The notes under the pieces are model-generated. The model was not told where the DNA came from. It was given only the letters and a program-made list of their open reading frames with translations, and made no database searches. Of a stretch of 64,000 nt of DNA, positions 8,886 to 17,199 are shown piece after piece. The stretch comes from Oscillospiraceae bacterium. GTDB taxonomy: Bacteria; Bacillota; Clostridia; Oscillospirales; Oscillospiraceae. The stretch is from contig CADCKQ010000007.1 in assembly GCA_902802045.1 (NCBI GenBank), positions 1 through 64,000 of the forward strand, given 5' to 3'. Numbering within the stretch: the stretch's first letter is position 1; each line of letters begins with the position of its first letter. The position numbers and the translations under genes are program-made.

Positions 8886-9911
8886 TCAGATGCTCCTGCT
8901 CAGTGATGCACCGCCTCTGTATGCATCCGGAAATGATTCTTCTTCCCATGTTTCATAGTATTCCAGTATATCCGGGTCGCTTTCGCCGGTCAGATACGTG
9001 TAACGGACTCCGCCGGAAGATTCGGCCTGAATTTTTAATCCGCCTGATGCAGTTCTTTCCAGCAGTGTGATCTTATCGGAATGATCTGCAGCAAAGTCTG
9101 AGCCTTTCATATGCCCGTATATTATTTCCGAGTCTGTGAAACGTACATAATACTCGGGATATATTGTTCCGTCAGCTTCATAAGCCATAGAAGCAGTCTG
9201 CCATGTTCCCGACACGGACAGGATCCGTTCCGGATGGCTTCCGATGATCGTAAGCGTATTCACGATATAGGAGAAGCGTCTGCCGAAGCCTTCGGCACTC
9301 TCAAACGAGTAATGTGCCGTGGCGACCCTGCAGCCGTCCGGGGCAGGTATGATATACACCGTCTGCAGCAGATCGGGCGTTCCTCCGTTGCCTTTGGCAT
9401 TGGACGCGTCGATCCGGATGCAGCTGCCTGCACCTTCAAGATCGTACGATCCCGAGATGATATCATAATCGTTTGAAAGTGTCTCACTTACAGACGCTGC
9501 GACAGTCTCGGCATCCTCCGGACTGCAGGTCACCTCAAGATAGTTCACGGGATGATCCGGATCATCCCATATCGAGATGAAGCGTTCCCGAGCCGGTTCG
9601 CTTTTCCGCACGAAGGACTCATAGTCATAGTCCATCTCGATCCCTATAGTGTCGTTTCTGACATGCTCGTACCTTACGGTCTCCTCCATCCCCTCAAGGA
9701 TGATAACATCTTCAAAACGCTCACCGTCTTTTTTTCCGCTCCCTGCTTCAGAAGAGTCTGCAGGCTCTGCCTGGCTTGGGGATTCAGCTGCTGAAACAGG
9801 CTCGGATATCTCTGTCGTATCTTTTTGCCTGCCGCAGCCTCCGAGCATCAGAAGCATGAATACCAGTGTCAGTGTCAAAACAGTTGTTATTCGAACAGAT
9901 TGTTTTTTCAT
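8886..9911 (-). CDS. Lipoprotein of unknown function
   Basis: 341 residues; ATG with AAAGGAG 8 bases upstream. Signal sequence MKKQSVRITTVLTLTLVFML and lipobox LGGC mark a lipid-anchored exported protein. A Ser/Glu/Pro-rich linker (residues about 30-65) leads to a globular part with no family I recognise; pieces such as GIEMDYDYESFVRKSEPARE and TVYIIPAPDGCRVATAHY suggest a beta-rich domain of about 150 residues, followed by a second beta-rich part with YPEYYVRFTDSEIIYGHM. Monocistronic, with its own promoter at 9936-9964. Confidence 0.7.
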   Translation of the reverse strand: MKKQSVRITTVLTLTLVFMLLMLGGCGRQKDTTEISEPVSAAESPSQAEPADSSEAGSGKKDGERFEDVIILEGMEETVRYEHVRNDTIGIEMDYDYESFVRKSEPARERFISIWDDPDHPVNYLEVTCSPEDAETVAASVSETLSNDYDIISGSYDLEGAGSCIRIDASNAKGNGGTPDLLQTVYIIPAPDGCRVATAHYSFESAEGFGRRFSYIVNTLTIIGSHPERILSVSGTWQTASMAYEADGTIYPEYYVRFTDSEIIYGHMKGSDFAADHSDKITLLERTASGGLKIQAESSGGVRYTYLTGESDPDILEYYETWEEESFPDAYRGGASLSRSI

Positions 9912-9935
9912 TTGAAGTCTCCTTTACAATCGGGG

Positions 9936-9964
9936 ACTATAACATATAATTGACTAAACGGCAA
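9936..9964 (-). promoter_or_regulatory. Sigma-A type promoter for the lipoprotein
   Basis: Reverse strand TTGCCG, 17-base spacer, TATAGT, matching the promoter at 6340-6368 in both hexamers and spacing. Confidence 0.6.
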
Positions 9965-10048
9965 TTGCTGCCGGTATTTTTCACATTTTGTTAAGAAATT
10001 GTCCTTCAACCTCAGCATGCCGGTCCGGAGATCGTTATAATTGCACAG

Positions 10049-10079
10049 AAAAAGCACCCGGCCCGGCCGGGTGCTTTTT
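10049..10079. terminator. Terminator after the PP2C phosphatase gene
   Basis: AAAAAGCACCCGGC pairs with GCCGGGTGCTTTTT around a CCG loop. It lies just past the reverse-strand stop at 10095 and is symmetrical, so it could act in both directions. Confidence 0.85.
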
Positions 10080-10094
10080 AATGTGAAAAGACTG

Positions 10095-11888
10095 TCATTT
10101 GTTGTCAGACTGAGCATTTCCTTTGTATTCCAGACAGAGCATAGTCAGATCGTCAAACTGCTCAGCATCCTGAACGAACTCGTCAACTCTTCTGCGCACA
10201 TTCTTCAGGATCTTCTCAGGCGGGACAGCAGGTTCCTCATTAAGCGCGGAGATCATACGGTCAGTACCGAACAATTCATTCTCGGAGTTTGTTGCTTCAG
10301 GTACACCGTCAGTATAGAGGAAGAGCCTGGAGCCGGGAGTAAGCTGAAGCTCATACTCTTTAAAGCAGATGCCCTCCAGGCCCCCGACAACAAAGCCGTG
10401 CTTGTCCTTCAGCAGTTCAAAGCACCCGTCGGAATACTGTATCGCGGGATATTCATGTCCTGCATTTGCAGCGACGATCTTTCCGGTAACTGTATCCAGT
10501 ATGCCCACCCAGACTGTCACGAACATCTCCTCATGCTTGTTGGAACAGATCCGTTCATTGATCGCATACAGCACCTCTGCCGGGCTTTTGCCCGCCATGG
10601 CGTAGTTCTCAACAAGGATCTTTGAGACCATCATAAACAAAGCTGCCGGAACACCTTTTCCCGACACGTCTGCCATGACAAGACCCAGATGGGTCTCATC
10701 GATCAGGAAAAAGTCATAGAAGTCTCCTCCTACCTCCTTGGCAGGATCCATACTGGCGTAAATGTCAAAATCCTGCCGTCCCGGGAAAGCAGGAAAATCA
10801 GTAGGCAACGAATCTTCCTGGATCCGGGTGGCAAGTTCCAGCTCTATGCTGACACGTTCTTTTTCTGCTGTGGCGATCTCGATCTGGTTTAAGTACTCAT
10901 CTATCTCTTTTGCCAGATCGGACACATCTGACGAAAGCTCGCCAATTTCATTTCTTGGCATGATCTTTGCCAGGTTCGCCCGGACAGTATTGCTGTCCTT
11001 GGTTTTTTTGTATAAGCGAATATTCTTTTGGACCCTTCTCAGCGGCTTCAGAACATAATATGAGATAAGTCCGAGGCACAGAACCGAAAGCAGGATCTGA
11101 TAGAGCATGGCTAAAGAGGTATTGCGTTCAGTTTGTCTGTCGACAGCAGCCAGCAAATCGGTAAGATTGTAAGTCAGGCCGATAAAAACTTCGCGGTCAC
11201 CCTCAGAAGTGAAATAAGCGTAATAATCCATATACTTGCCGGCATTGGCCAGCTGCCCCGAACCGTCCTTTGCAAGGCGCATGGCATTCTTCTGGCTTTC
11301 TCCGACGCGAACTGTCGTTCCCAGCGTATAGACTTCCTCATATTCTTTCCCGCGCAAAGCGCCCGGCTCAGCTCCGCTGAACAGGAAAAACTGTGTTTCA
11401 CAGCTTTCATCTGTCATTACGCAAAACAGATAATCGGTGTCATTTGCCTGATGTATCTGATCGATACGGGCAGTAAGCCAAGAATATACGATCTCCGCGT
11501 ACAGCTTGCGGTCCTCTTCGGGCATCGTCTGAAGCTTCTCTGTGCTCACGTACTTCAGCGGTAAACCGGGATAGCGTTCAGTAAGCAGACTGCTTTTCTT
11601 CCCGGTTTCCGTTTCTGCGGAAAAGTCCGCGTCATATTCGATATCCAGACTGTCCGCATGCTCATACCAGTACCTGATCAGCCAATCATAAGCTGGATAT
11701 TCCTCAATGGCCAGCTTTACTTCCTCCGCGATGTTTGATGCCCGGTCTTCCAATTGGCTTTTAACGAAGGAGTCGGATATATGGTGCTGAGAGACAAAAG
11801 TGATCAGCCCGGTCGCCAGGACACCAAGCAGGAAAAAGGCGGTTACCTGTTGGATTATACTTCCTTTAGTTCGTTCTTCTTTTTTCAT
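10095..11888 (-). CDS. Membrane sensor SpoIIE/PP2C-type serine phosphatase
   Basis: About 597 residues. I prefer the ATG at 11888; a GTG three codons upstream overlaps the likely ribosome site (GTGGAA). Order: membrane helix at about 12-34, an extracellular sensor region (about 35-255, including DYLFCVMTDESCETQFFLFSG), a second helix at about 256-278 (LLSVLCLGLISYYVL), a HAMP-like stretch with RNEIGELSSDVSDLAKEI, and a PP2C domain from about 360 (YASMDPAKEVGGDFYDFF, VMADVSGKGVPAALFM, ANAGHEYPAI). The Asp residues of GGDFYD and VMADVSGKG are the metal ligands expected. Such proteins dephosphorylate anti-sigma-antagonist proteins in RsbU-like stress relays; no partner sigma or STAS gene is visible here. 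Confidence 0.88.
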   Translation of the reverse strand: MKKEERTKGSIIQQVTAFFLLGVLATGLITFVSQHHISDSFVKSQLEDRASNIAEEVKLAIEEYPAYDWLIRYWYEHADSLDIEYDADFSAETETGKKSSLLTERYPGLPLKYVSTEKLQTMPEEDRKLYAEIVYSWLTARIDQIHQANDTDYLFCVMTDESCETQFFLFSGAEPGALRGKEYEEVYTLGTTVRVGESQKNAMRLAKDGSGQLANAGKYMDYYAYFTSEGDREVFIGLTYNLTDLLAAVDRQTERNTSLAMLYQILLSVLCLGLISYYVLKPLRRVQKNIRLYKKTKDSNTVRANLAKIMPRNEIGELSSDVSDLAKEIDEYLNQIEIATAEKERVSIELELATRIQEDSLPTDFPAFPGRQDFDIYASMDPAKEVGGDFYDFFLIDETHLGLVMADVSGKGVPAALFMMVSKILVENYAMAGKSPAEVLYAINERICSNKHEEMFVTVWVGILDTVTGKIVAANAGHEYPAIQYSDGCFELLKDKHGFVVGGLEGICFKEYELQLTPGSRLFLYTDGVPEATNSENELFGTDRMISALNEEPAVPPEKILKNVRRRVDEFVQDAEQFDDLTMLCLEYKGNAQSDNK

Positions 11889-11910
11889 AAATTCCACACT
11901 GTTATTTGAT

Positions 11911-11940
11911 GATATATCTGTGTCAGGATCTTTTTTTCAA
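11911..11940 (-). promoter_or_regulatory. Candidate promoter for the PP2C gene
   Basis: Reverse strand TTGAAA, 18-base spacer, TATATC. About 20 bases before the chosen start. The spacer is one base longer than ideal. Confidence 0.4.
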
Positions 11941-11993
11941 AGAGTTTTTTACACTTATTGATTTCTGTGTCAAGGAATACTCATTACGGATTT

Positions 11994-12863
11994 TCATCTC
12001 CGGTTCTTAAGTTCTCCAAGCATAGCGCCTCCGATAATAAGCACGGCGCCGAACATCTGGAGTGACGTCATGGTCTCGTGTAAAAGCAGAAATGAAAACA
12101 GAAGAGCAGATACCGGGTCCACATAACTGATGAGCGCGACGGACTGTGCAGGAAGCTTCTGCAGTCCCGAGAAATAGAGCAGATAGGCAAGGCCTGTATT
12201 GATGAAACCCATTACAGCAATATATGGAATGTCTGAGGGCTTAGGATGCGGGAGACCGACAGTTAACATCACATAGATCAGGACGACGATAAAGGCGGTG
12301 TCAAGTTCGATGGCTGCTGTCTGCATGCCTGCTGTCCGGGAGATCCGTTTGTTGAATGCGATCAGCGATGCATAGAACAGCGCGGATACCAGTGCCGGGA
12401 CAAGCCCGATCGTATTCATTCCTCCGAAGGCAATGCTTCCGCTGATACAGACCAGGCCCACTGCCACAACGCAGAGCGCCAGAATCTTCCGGCCGGTCAG
12501 TTTTTCATGGAACAGCAGAGGGGAGAAAAGCAGGATCAGCATCGGGCCTGCATAGTAGATCAGAGTTGCAAGGCTGACATTCAAAAGCCTGAAAGCCTCG
12601 AACAGCGCGATCCAGTTGAATCCGAGCGCCGCCCCGCCCAGCAGGAGAGGAAGAGCTTCTGCACGTAATGCAGAGCAGTCGAATCCGCCGCGCAGCAGTA
12701 CCAGAACAGTCAGCAGCGCCCCGCCGATCAGTGTGCGGAACAGAACGACCTGACTTCCCTGAAAAGAGATATTCGACGCCACATATCCGTTTGTGCCGAA
12801 GATCAGCATTGCCAGAACATATACAGCATAATAAACAGGAAGGCTTCTGGGCTGTTCTTTCAT
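11994..12863 (-). CDS. EamA/DMT-family transporter
   Basis: 289 residues with about ten hydrophobic helices in two homologous halves, the EamA layout. The start is an ATG behind AAAGGAGAAAAG. Half one has NWIALFEAFRLLNVSLATLIYY, half two NTGLAYLLYFSGLQKLPAQS, the paired signature of the family (each ending in a helix with a conserved small-residue pattern). DMT exporters move amino acids, nucleosides or other small molecules out of the cell; the substrate cannot be told from sequence. Single gene with its own promoter, divergent from the PlsC gene. Confidence 0.88.
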   Translation of the reverse strand: MKEQPRSLPVYYAVYVLAMLIFGTNGYVASNISFQGSQVVLFRTLIGGALLTVLVLLRGGFDCSALRAEALPLLLGGAALGFNWIALFEAFRLLNVSLATLIYYAGPMLILLFSPLLFHEKLTGRKILALCVVAVGLVCISGSIAFGGMNTIGLVPALVSALFYASLIAFNKRISRTAGMQTAAIELDTAFIVVLIYVMLTVGLPHPKPSDIPYIAVMGFINTGLAYLLYFSGLQKLPAQSVALISYVDPVSALLFSFLLLHETMTSLQMFGAVLIIGGAMLGELKNRR

Positions 12864-12930
12864 GCTCTTTTCTCCTTTCCCGGAAAGGTCCGAAAGTTCG
12901 ATTCACCAGATTATTACATGTCCTTGTTTG

Positions 12931-12959
12931 ATTATACTTTCACAACTGATTTTGCACAA
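12931..12959 (-). promoter_or_regulatory. Promoter for the EamA transporter
   Basis: Reverse strand TTGTGC, 17-base spacer, TATAAT, about 70 bases before the start codon. Confidence 0.55.
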
Positions 12960-13010
12960 GAAAAAACTGAGATGATTGTTTGGGAGAGAGGAGCACATAT
13001 TCAATTTTTG

Positions 13011-13038
13011 TTGAAGTTTTCTTTTTAAAGTATATAAT
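13011..13038 (+). promoter_or_regulatory. Promoter for the PlsC-like gene
   Basis: TTGAAG at 13011-13016, 16-base spacer, TATAAT at 13033-13038. An ATG at 13037 is part of this -10 box, so it cannot be the translation start. Confidence 0.65.
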
Positions 13039-13072
13039 GAACAACAGTTTGGTCCTCAGGGAGGGGCATACA

Positions 13073-14248
13073 TTGAGAAAAGACGAAAAGCTTCACCGGT
13101 TCATTTATTCGCTTTCACATTTAGTCTCACCTCTGCTGCTCGGCAAATACAGCTACAGGACTGCACAGGCTCCGGAACTTGATTTTCCGTATATGGTAAT
13201 GTCAAACCATACAACAGAAGCCGACATGATAATGCTGATGCGGGCTTTTAAAAAACATATGTACTTTGTGTGCGGCGAGCATCTGCTGAGATCAAAATTC
13301 GGCCATGTGATCAGGAAGCTTTTTGATCCGATACCGGCTCCAAGGGGCGGATCCATGCAGACAACGGTAAAGGAGATACTGAGGCGTATAGCCAACGGAA
13401 ATAATATAATGATGTTTCCTGAAGGAGCCAGATCCTTCACGGGAGTCACTGACGAAGCAACTCCTGCAGCCGGCAAACTGCTGAAAAAGGCTCATTGCGG
13501 GCTGGTCACTTACCGCATGCACGGAGGATATTTTATTGCACCGAGATGGGCTTATCATTTTCGCAGAGGACATGCGGAGGGGGAGATCGTCAATATATAT
13601 ACTCCGGAGCAGATCTCAAAAATGAGTTCCAGTGAAATTACCGACGCCATAAACAGGGATCTCGCTGAGAACGCCTATGACAGGCAGGAAAAAAAGGCTT
13701 ACATATACAGCGCCAAAGGTCTTGCGGAAGGACTTGAGAATATCCTCATAATCTGTCCCCGTTGCGGCTCATACGATTCCGTCATTGCCAAAGGAGACCG
13801 TTTTAAATGCAAATGCTGCGGCCTTGGAGGAAAGATGGATGAATACGGTTTCTTAAAGGGGGACGGCCTGCCTTTCTCAAGAGTGGACAGTTATTCCGAC
13901 TGGCTTTCCGCGCGCTTTGACAGCGATATGGAAAAGACTGATCCGGATAAGCCGGTATTTACAGAAAAAAATATCAGGCTTTATGAGATATTCCCTGCAG
14001 AGCATAAAACGAAGGATATTTCCACCGGTACACTTAAGCTGTACAAAGACAGGATGGTTTTCGGAGAGAGGGAGTTTATGTTTCACGACATAGTATCCAT
14101 GAGTCTTCTTTACTTCGGAAAGTCATTTCTCTTTACATGCCCTGACGGTTACTTCGGGCTTACAGGCGAGAATTATCACGCGTGGAAAACGGACAGACTC
14201 TGCAGGATATATAAAATCAAACAGCAGTCGTGTCATAAAATCGCATAA
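13073..14248 (+). CDS. PlsC-type 1-acylglycerol-3-phosphate acyltransferase with C-terminal zinc ribbon
   Basis: About 391 residues from the TTG at 13073, which has GGGAGGGG 7 bases upstream; the frame is open from 12980, but an upstream ATG falls in the -10 box. The acyltransferase domain (about 20-230) shows VMSNHTTEADMI (the H-x4-D motif) and MMFPEGARSF (the PEG motif). It would acylate lysophosphatidic acid in membrane lipid synthesis. Unlike ordinary PlsC of about 240 residues, it continues with a two-pair zinc ribbon (ICPRCGSYD ... FKCKCCGLGG) and a further domain of about 120 residues ending TCPDGYFGLTGENYHAW, whose role is unknown. Monocistronic. Confidence 0.85.
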   Translation: MRKDEKLHRFIYSLSHLVSPLLLGKYSYRTAQAPELDFPYMVMSNHTTEADMIMLMRAFKKHMYFVCGEHLLRSKFGHVIRKLFDPIPAPRGGSMQTTVKEILRRIANGNNIMMFPEGARSFTGVTDEATPAAGKLLKKAHCGLVTYRMHGGYFIAPRWAYHFRRGHAEGEIVNIYTPEQISKMSSSEITDAINRDLAENAYDRQEKKAYIYSAKGLAEGLENILIICPRCGSYDSVIAKGDRFKCKCCGLGGKMDEYGFLKGDGLPFSRVDSYSDWLSARFDSDMEKTDPDKPVFTEKNIRLYEIFPAEHKTKDISTGTLKLYKDRMVFGEREFMFHDIVSMSLLYFGKSFLFTCPDGYFGLTGENYHAWKTDRLCRIYKIKQQSCHKIA

Positions 14249-14284
14249 AGAAGGCGGGGGAAAGCAATTTCTCCCGTTTCTTTT
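14247..14284 (+). terminator. Terminator after the PlsC-like gene
   Basis: AAAGAAGGCGGGGGAAA pairs imperfectly with TTTCTCCCGTTTCTTTT around a short loop, ending in T residues. It overlaps the stop codon. Confidence 0.6.
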
Positions 14285-14406
14285 GTGCAATTTGACAAAA
14301 GTTTTCATTTGGTTAATATTTCAAAAAATGCTTTGAAAATAAAAGGAGTTTTGACAAATATGCAAAATGTTTGATCATATTTCACAAAAATGAAGCGTGA
14401 TTTCTA
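14285..14406. other. AT-rich leader with repeated TTGACA boxes upstream of the cdaR-ftsEX operon
   Basis: No gene fits here. Two further TTGACA boxes (14292 and 14351) sit in similar surroundings ('TTTGACAAA', then 'GTTTTCATT' or 'GCAAAATG'), and a related TTTCACAAAAATGA follows at about 14381. They may be alternative -35 boxes or repeated operator half-sites. Confidence 0.3.
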
Positions 14407-14435
14407 TTGAAAATAACGAAAGAATGCTGTATTAT
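14407..14435 (+). promoter_or_regulatory. Sigma-A promoter of the cdaR-ftsEX operon
   Basis: TTGAAA at 14407-14412, 17-base spacer, TATTAT at 14430-14435. A 55-base leader follows before the start codon. Confidence 0.65.
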
Positions 14436-14494
14436 AGCAAACATTGTTGTTCGGTTCTTTTGTCATTTTGACGTAACTATGGGGGAAATATACA

Positions 14495-15607
14495 ATGGCT
14501 GCAAAAATTTTTCAGAACACTATCATTCAGATGAAGGACAGGATCGAAGAAACTGTCGGTATCACTGATGACAGGGGACAGGTCATATCCAGCAGCAACC
14601 TTTCGCTTATCGGGACTGTACTCGATGATTTTACGGATATCGACTTTGAATCCGGTATTGCAGACGGGGAGAGGATATTCATAACCGGAGAGAGAGTCTA
14701 TTCACCGCTTCTTACCAGAGCAGGCAGGCTCTGCTATGCTGCCTTTGTTGAAGGGACCGGAAAGACTGCTGAGGAGATATGTCTCTTATCTGCGATTGCA
14801 TTCAACGAAGCAAAGACAAGTTATGAAGAGAAGCACAACAAAGGTGCTTTTATAAAGAATATAATATCGGACAATATTCTTCCCGGTGATGTTTATGTCA
14901 GGTCCAAGGAACTCCATTTTATAACCGATGAGCCGCGAGCGGTTCTGGTAGTTCGCCAGGTCACCAATCCGGATGTCGCAGCCACGGAGACGGTAGCCAG
15001 GCTTTTCCCGGACGATCAGAACGACTTTGTTATCAGTATGAACGATCTGGATATAGTCGTCATTAAACGTCTTGAAGAGGATGAAGATGCCATTTCCTGC
15101 AGGAAGATCGCCAAAGTCATAGAAAAACGCCTTCATGAAGAACTGAACATCGATGTTAAGATCGGCATCAGTACAGTCTCCAACCATCTGCGCGAACTGG
15201 CAGACCGTTACAAAGAGGCGCAGACAGCCATTGATGTTGGAAATATTTTTGACAGTGAGAATTCCATTATTAACTATGAAAATCTTGGTCTGGGCCGTAT
15301 TATCTATCAGCTGCCGACCACTCTCTGTGAGATGTTCCTTAATGAAGTGTTCAAAAGAAGCTCCATAGAGGATCTTGACGGAGATACGCTTGATACGATC
15401 AACAAGTTTTTCGAGAACAATCTGAATGTTTCCGAGACTTCCAGAAAACTGTATGTCCACAGAAACACCCTGGTCTACAGGCTTGAGAAGATAAAGAAGC
15501 TGACAGGTCTCGATCTGAGAGAATTCGACCATGCCATAGTGTTCAAGGTCGCTATGATGGTTAAGATGTACCTCGAATCTCTTGGCGGTTACAAACAGAA
15601 ATACTGA
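14495..15607 (+). CDS. CdaR/PucR-family transcriptional regulator
   Basis: 370 residues. ATG with GGGGGA upstream. The N-terminal part (about 10-120) resembles the sugar-diacid recognition domain (RIEETVGITDDRGQVISSS). A middle GGDEF-like region follows, and the C-terminal PucR helix-turn-helix is clear: FFENNLNVSETSRKLYVHRN then TLVYRLEKIKKLTGLDLREF. CdaR homologues activate diacid sugar use. Here the gene leads straight into ftsE (25 bases apart), so I expect a regulator tied to the division block or a repurposed family member. No diacid pathway gene is near. Confidence 0.85.
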   Translation: MAAKIFQNTIIQMKDRIEETVGITDDRGQVISSSNLSLIGTVLDDFTDIDFESGIADGERIFITGERVYSPLLTRAGRLCYAAFVEGTGKTAEEICLLSAIAFNEAKTSYEEKHNKGAFIKNIISDNILPGDVYVRSKELHFITDEPRAVLVVRQVTNPDVAATETVARLFPDDQNDFVISMNDLDIVVIKRLEEDEDAISCRKIAKVIEKRLHEELNIDVKIGISTVSNHLRELADRYKEAQTAIDVGNIFDSENSIINYENLGLGRIIYQLPTTLCEMFLNEVFKRSSIEDLDGDTLDTINKFFENNLNVSETSRKLYVHRNTLVYRLEKIKKLTGLDLREFDHAIVFKVAMMVKMYLESLGGYKQKY

Positions 15608-15632
15608 TCCTTTATCGGAGGAAATATTATTT

Positions 15633-16322
15633 ATGGTAGTAATGAAAAATGTCAGCATGGTTTATCCGACGAGCGATACCCCTGCTCTGTACGACATAAA
15701 CCTCAACATCAACGAGGGCGACTTCGTGTTTCTTGTCGGAGCCTCAGGATCGGGCAAGACAACAATGATCAGGCTCCTGACCGGTGAACTCAAACCCAGC
15801 TCCGGAGAGATCATTGTCAATGACTATGATATGACGAAGCTAAAGAGATCAAAGCTCGCGAAGGTAAGAAGAACTCTCGGAGTAGTTTTCCAGGATTTCA
15901 GACTTATAGAGGACATGACGGTATATGACAATGTCGCTTTTGCCATGCGTGTTGTCGGCGCTTCTTCGAGACAGATAAGAAACAGGGTACCTTATGTTCT
16001 GGATCTTGTAGGCCTTTCCGGAAGAGAGGACAGATTCCCGCGGGAGCTCTCGGGCGGCGAGCAGCAGAGAGTTGCTGTCGCAAGAGCACTTGTCAACAAT
16101 CCCAGAATGATTATCGCAGACGAGCCGACAGGCAACCTCGACCCTGTAAAGAGCCTGGAGCTCATGCTTCTGCTAGAAAAAATAAATGATCTCGGCACGA
16201 CACTCCTTGTAGTAACTCATGAAAAGGAACTGGTCAACGCTTTCACAAAGAGAGTTGTTACCATCGACAAAGGACGTATTGTCAGAGACGGAATGGACGG
16301 GTATTACAGCTATGAGGCTTAA
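15633..16322 (+). CDS. ftsE: Cell division ATP-binding protein FtsE
   Basis: About 229 residues. The open frame starts at 15582, but GGAGGA at 15617-15622 points to the ATG at 15633. It has Walker A (GASGSGKTT), the ABC signature LSGGEQQRVAVARAL and Walker B MIIADEPTGNLD, with the 'NDYDMTKLKRSKLAKVRRTLG' linker typical of FtsE. With FtsX it forms an ABC-type complex at the septum that uses ATP to switch on an outside wall hydrolase. Its 3' end overlaps ftsX by 11 bases. Confidence 0.95.
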   Translation: MVVMKNVSMVYPTSDTPALYDINLNINEGDFVFLVGASGSGKTTMIRLLTGELKPSSGEIIVNDYDMTKLKRSKLAKVRRTLGVVFQDFRLIEDMTVYDNVAFAMRVVGASSRQIRNRVPYVLDLVGLSGREDRFPRELSGGEQQRVAVARALVNNPRMIIADEPTGNLDPVKSLELMLLLEKINDLGTTLLVVTHEKELVNAFTKRVVTIDKGRIVRDGMDGYYSYEA

Positions 16323-17196
16323 CAGAATCGGCTATCTGATACGGGAGGGCTTCAGAAGTATAGGGACTCACGCGTTCATGTCTTTTGCTTCAGTCACTAT
16401 AATCATGGCCTGCCTTATAATAATGGGAAGCGTATCCCTGCTCTCTTTGAATATCGACGAGATCATCGGCGGTCTCGAATCACAGAACGAAGTCGTGGCT
16501 TTTGTCGATGAAGGATATACGGATGAACAGGCAGCTGCTCTGGAGGAAAAAATCGCCTCAACGGACAACGTTTCACTCGTTGATTTTGTCCCGAGGGAAG
16601 AGGCGATGGAGAACTTTATGGGCAACTATGACTCCTCGATGAGAGAGTATATCGATGTATCTGTATTCAGACACAGATATGTGATCCATATGGAAGATAT
16701 CTCCCAGATGGAAGATACTGTGGCCGAACTCAGAGAGATACCGGGAGTCGTCAAGGTAAACGCTCATGTTGACTACGCAAATGCATTTATATCCATCAGG
16801 AATATAGTCAGCGTGGTATCGCTGATACTGATAGTTATACTTGCTTTCGTGTCTGTATTTATAATGACGAATACAATAAAGCTTGCGACCTACGGCAGAA
16901 GAGAAGAGATCGCTATCCAGAAGATGGTAGGAGCGACCAATCACTTCATACGCATGCCGTTCATCATAGAGGGACTCACACTGGGGCTTCTCGGCGGAAT
17001 CCTTGCTTATTTTGCCGAACTCGGTCTTTATGCGGGCCTTACCAGGAGACTTATGGAGTCTCTTGCAAACAGTTTTATTACGATCGTTCCCTTCAGCCGT
17101 GTGTCTACGACCGTGCTGGTCGCTTTTGTAGCGAGCGGTGTTCTGGTCGGTGTTTTCGGAAGTCTGAATGCAATAAGGAATTATCTGAAGGTCTGA
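16312..17196 (+). CDS. ftsX: Cell division membrane protein FtsX
   Basis: About 294 residues from the ATG at 16312 inside the end of ftsE; the frame is open from 16219 but those residues would overlap ftsE heavily. One helix near the N-terminus (MSFASVTIIMACLIIMGSVSLL), an extracellular domain of about 120 residues, then three helices, the normal four-helix FtsX plan. The GRREEIAIQKMVGATNHFIR segment is the usual cytoplasmic loop that contacts FtsE. The stop is 3 bases before the hydrolase gene, whose product is the expected outside partner. Confidence 0.95.
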   Translation: MRLNRIGYLIREGFRSIGTHAFMSFASVTIIMACLIIMGSVSLLSLNIDEIIGGLESQNEVVAFVDEGYTDEQAAALEEKIASTDNVSLVDFVPREEAMENFMGNYDSSMREYIDVSVFRHRYVIHMEDISQMEDTVAELREIPGVVKVNAHVDYANAFISIRNIVSVVSLILIVILAFVSVFIMTNTIKLATYGRREEIAIQKMVGATNHFIRMPFIIEGLTLGLLGGILAYFAELGLYAGLTRRLMESLANSFITIVPFSRVSTTVLVAFVASGVLVGVFGSLNAIRNYLKV

Positions 17197-17199
17197 GTC

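Noticed and set aside
13037..13072. ATG start inside the PlsC leader
   Set aside because: The ATG is part of the TATAAT -10 box, and the TTG at 13073 has the better ribosome site.
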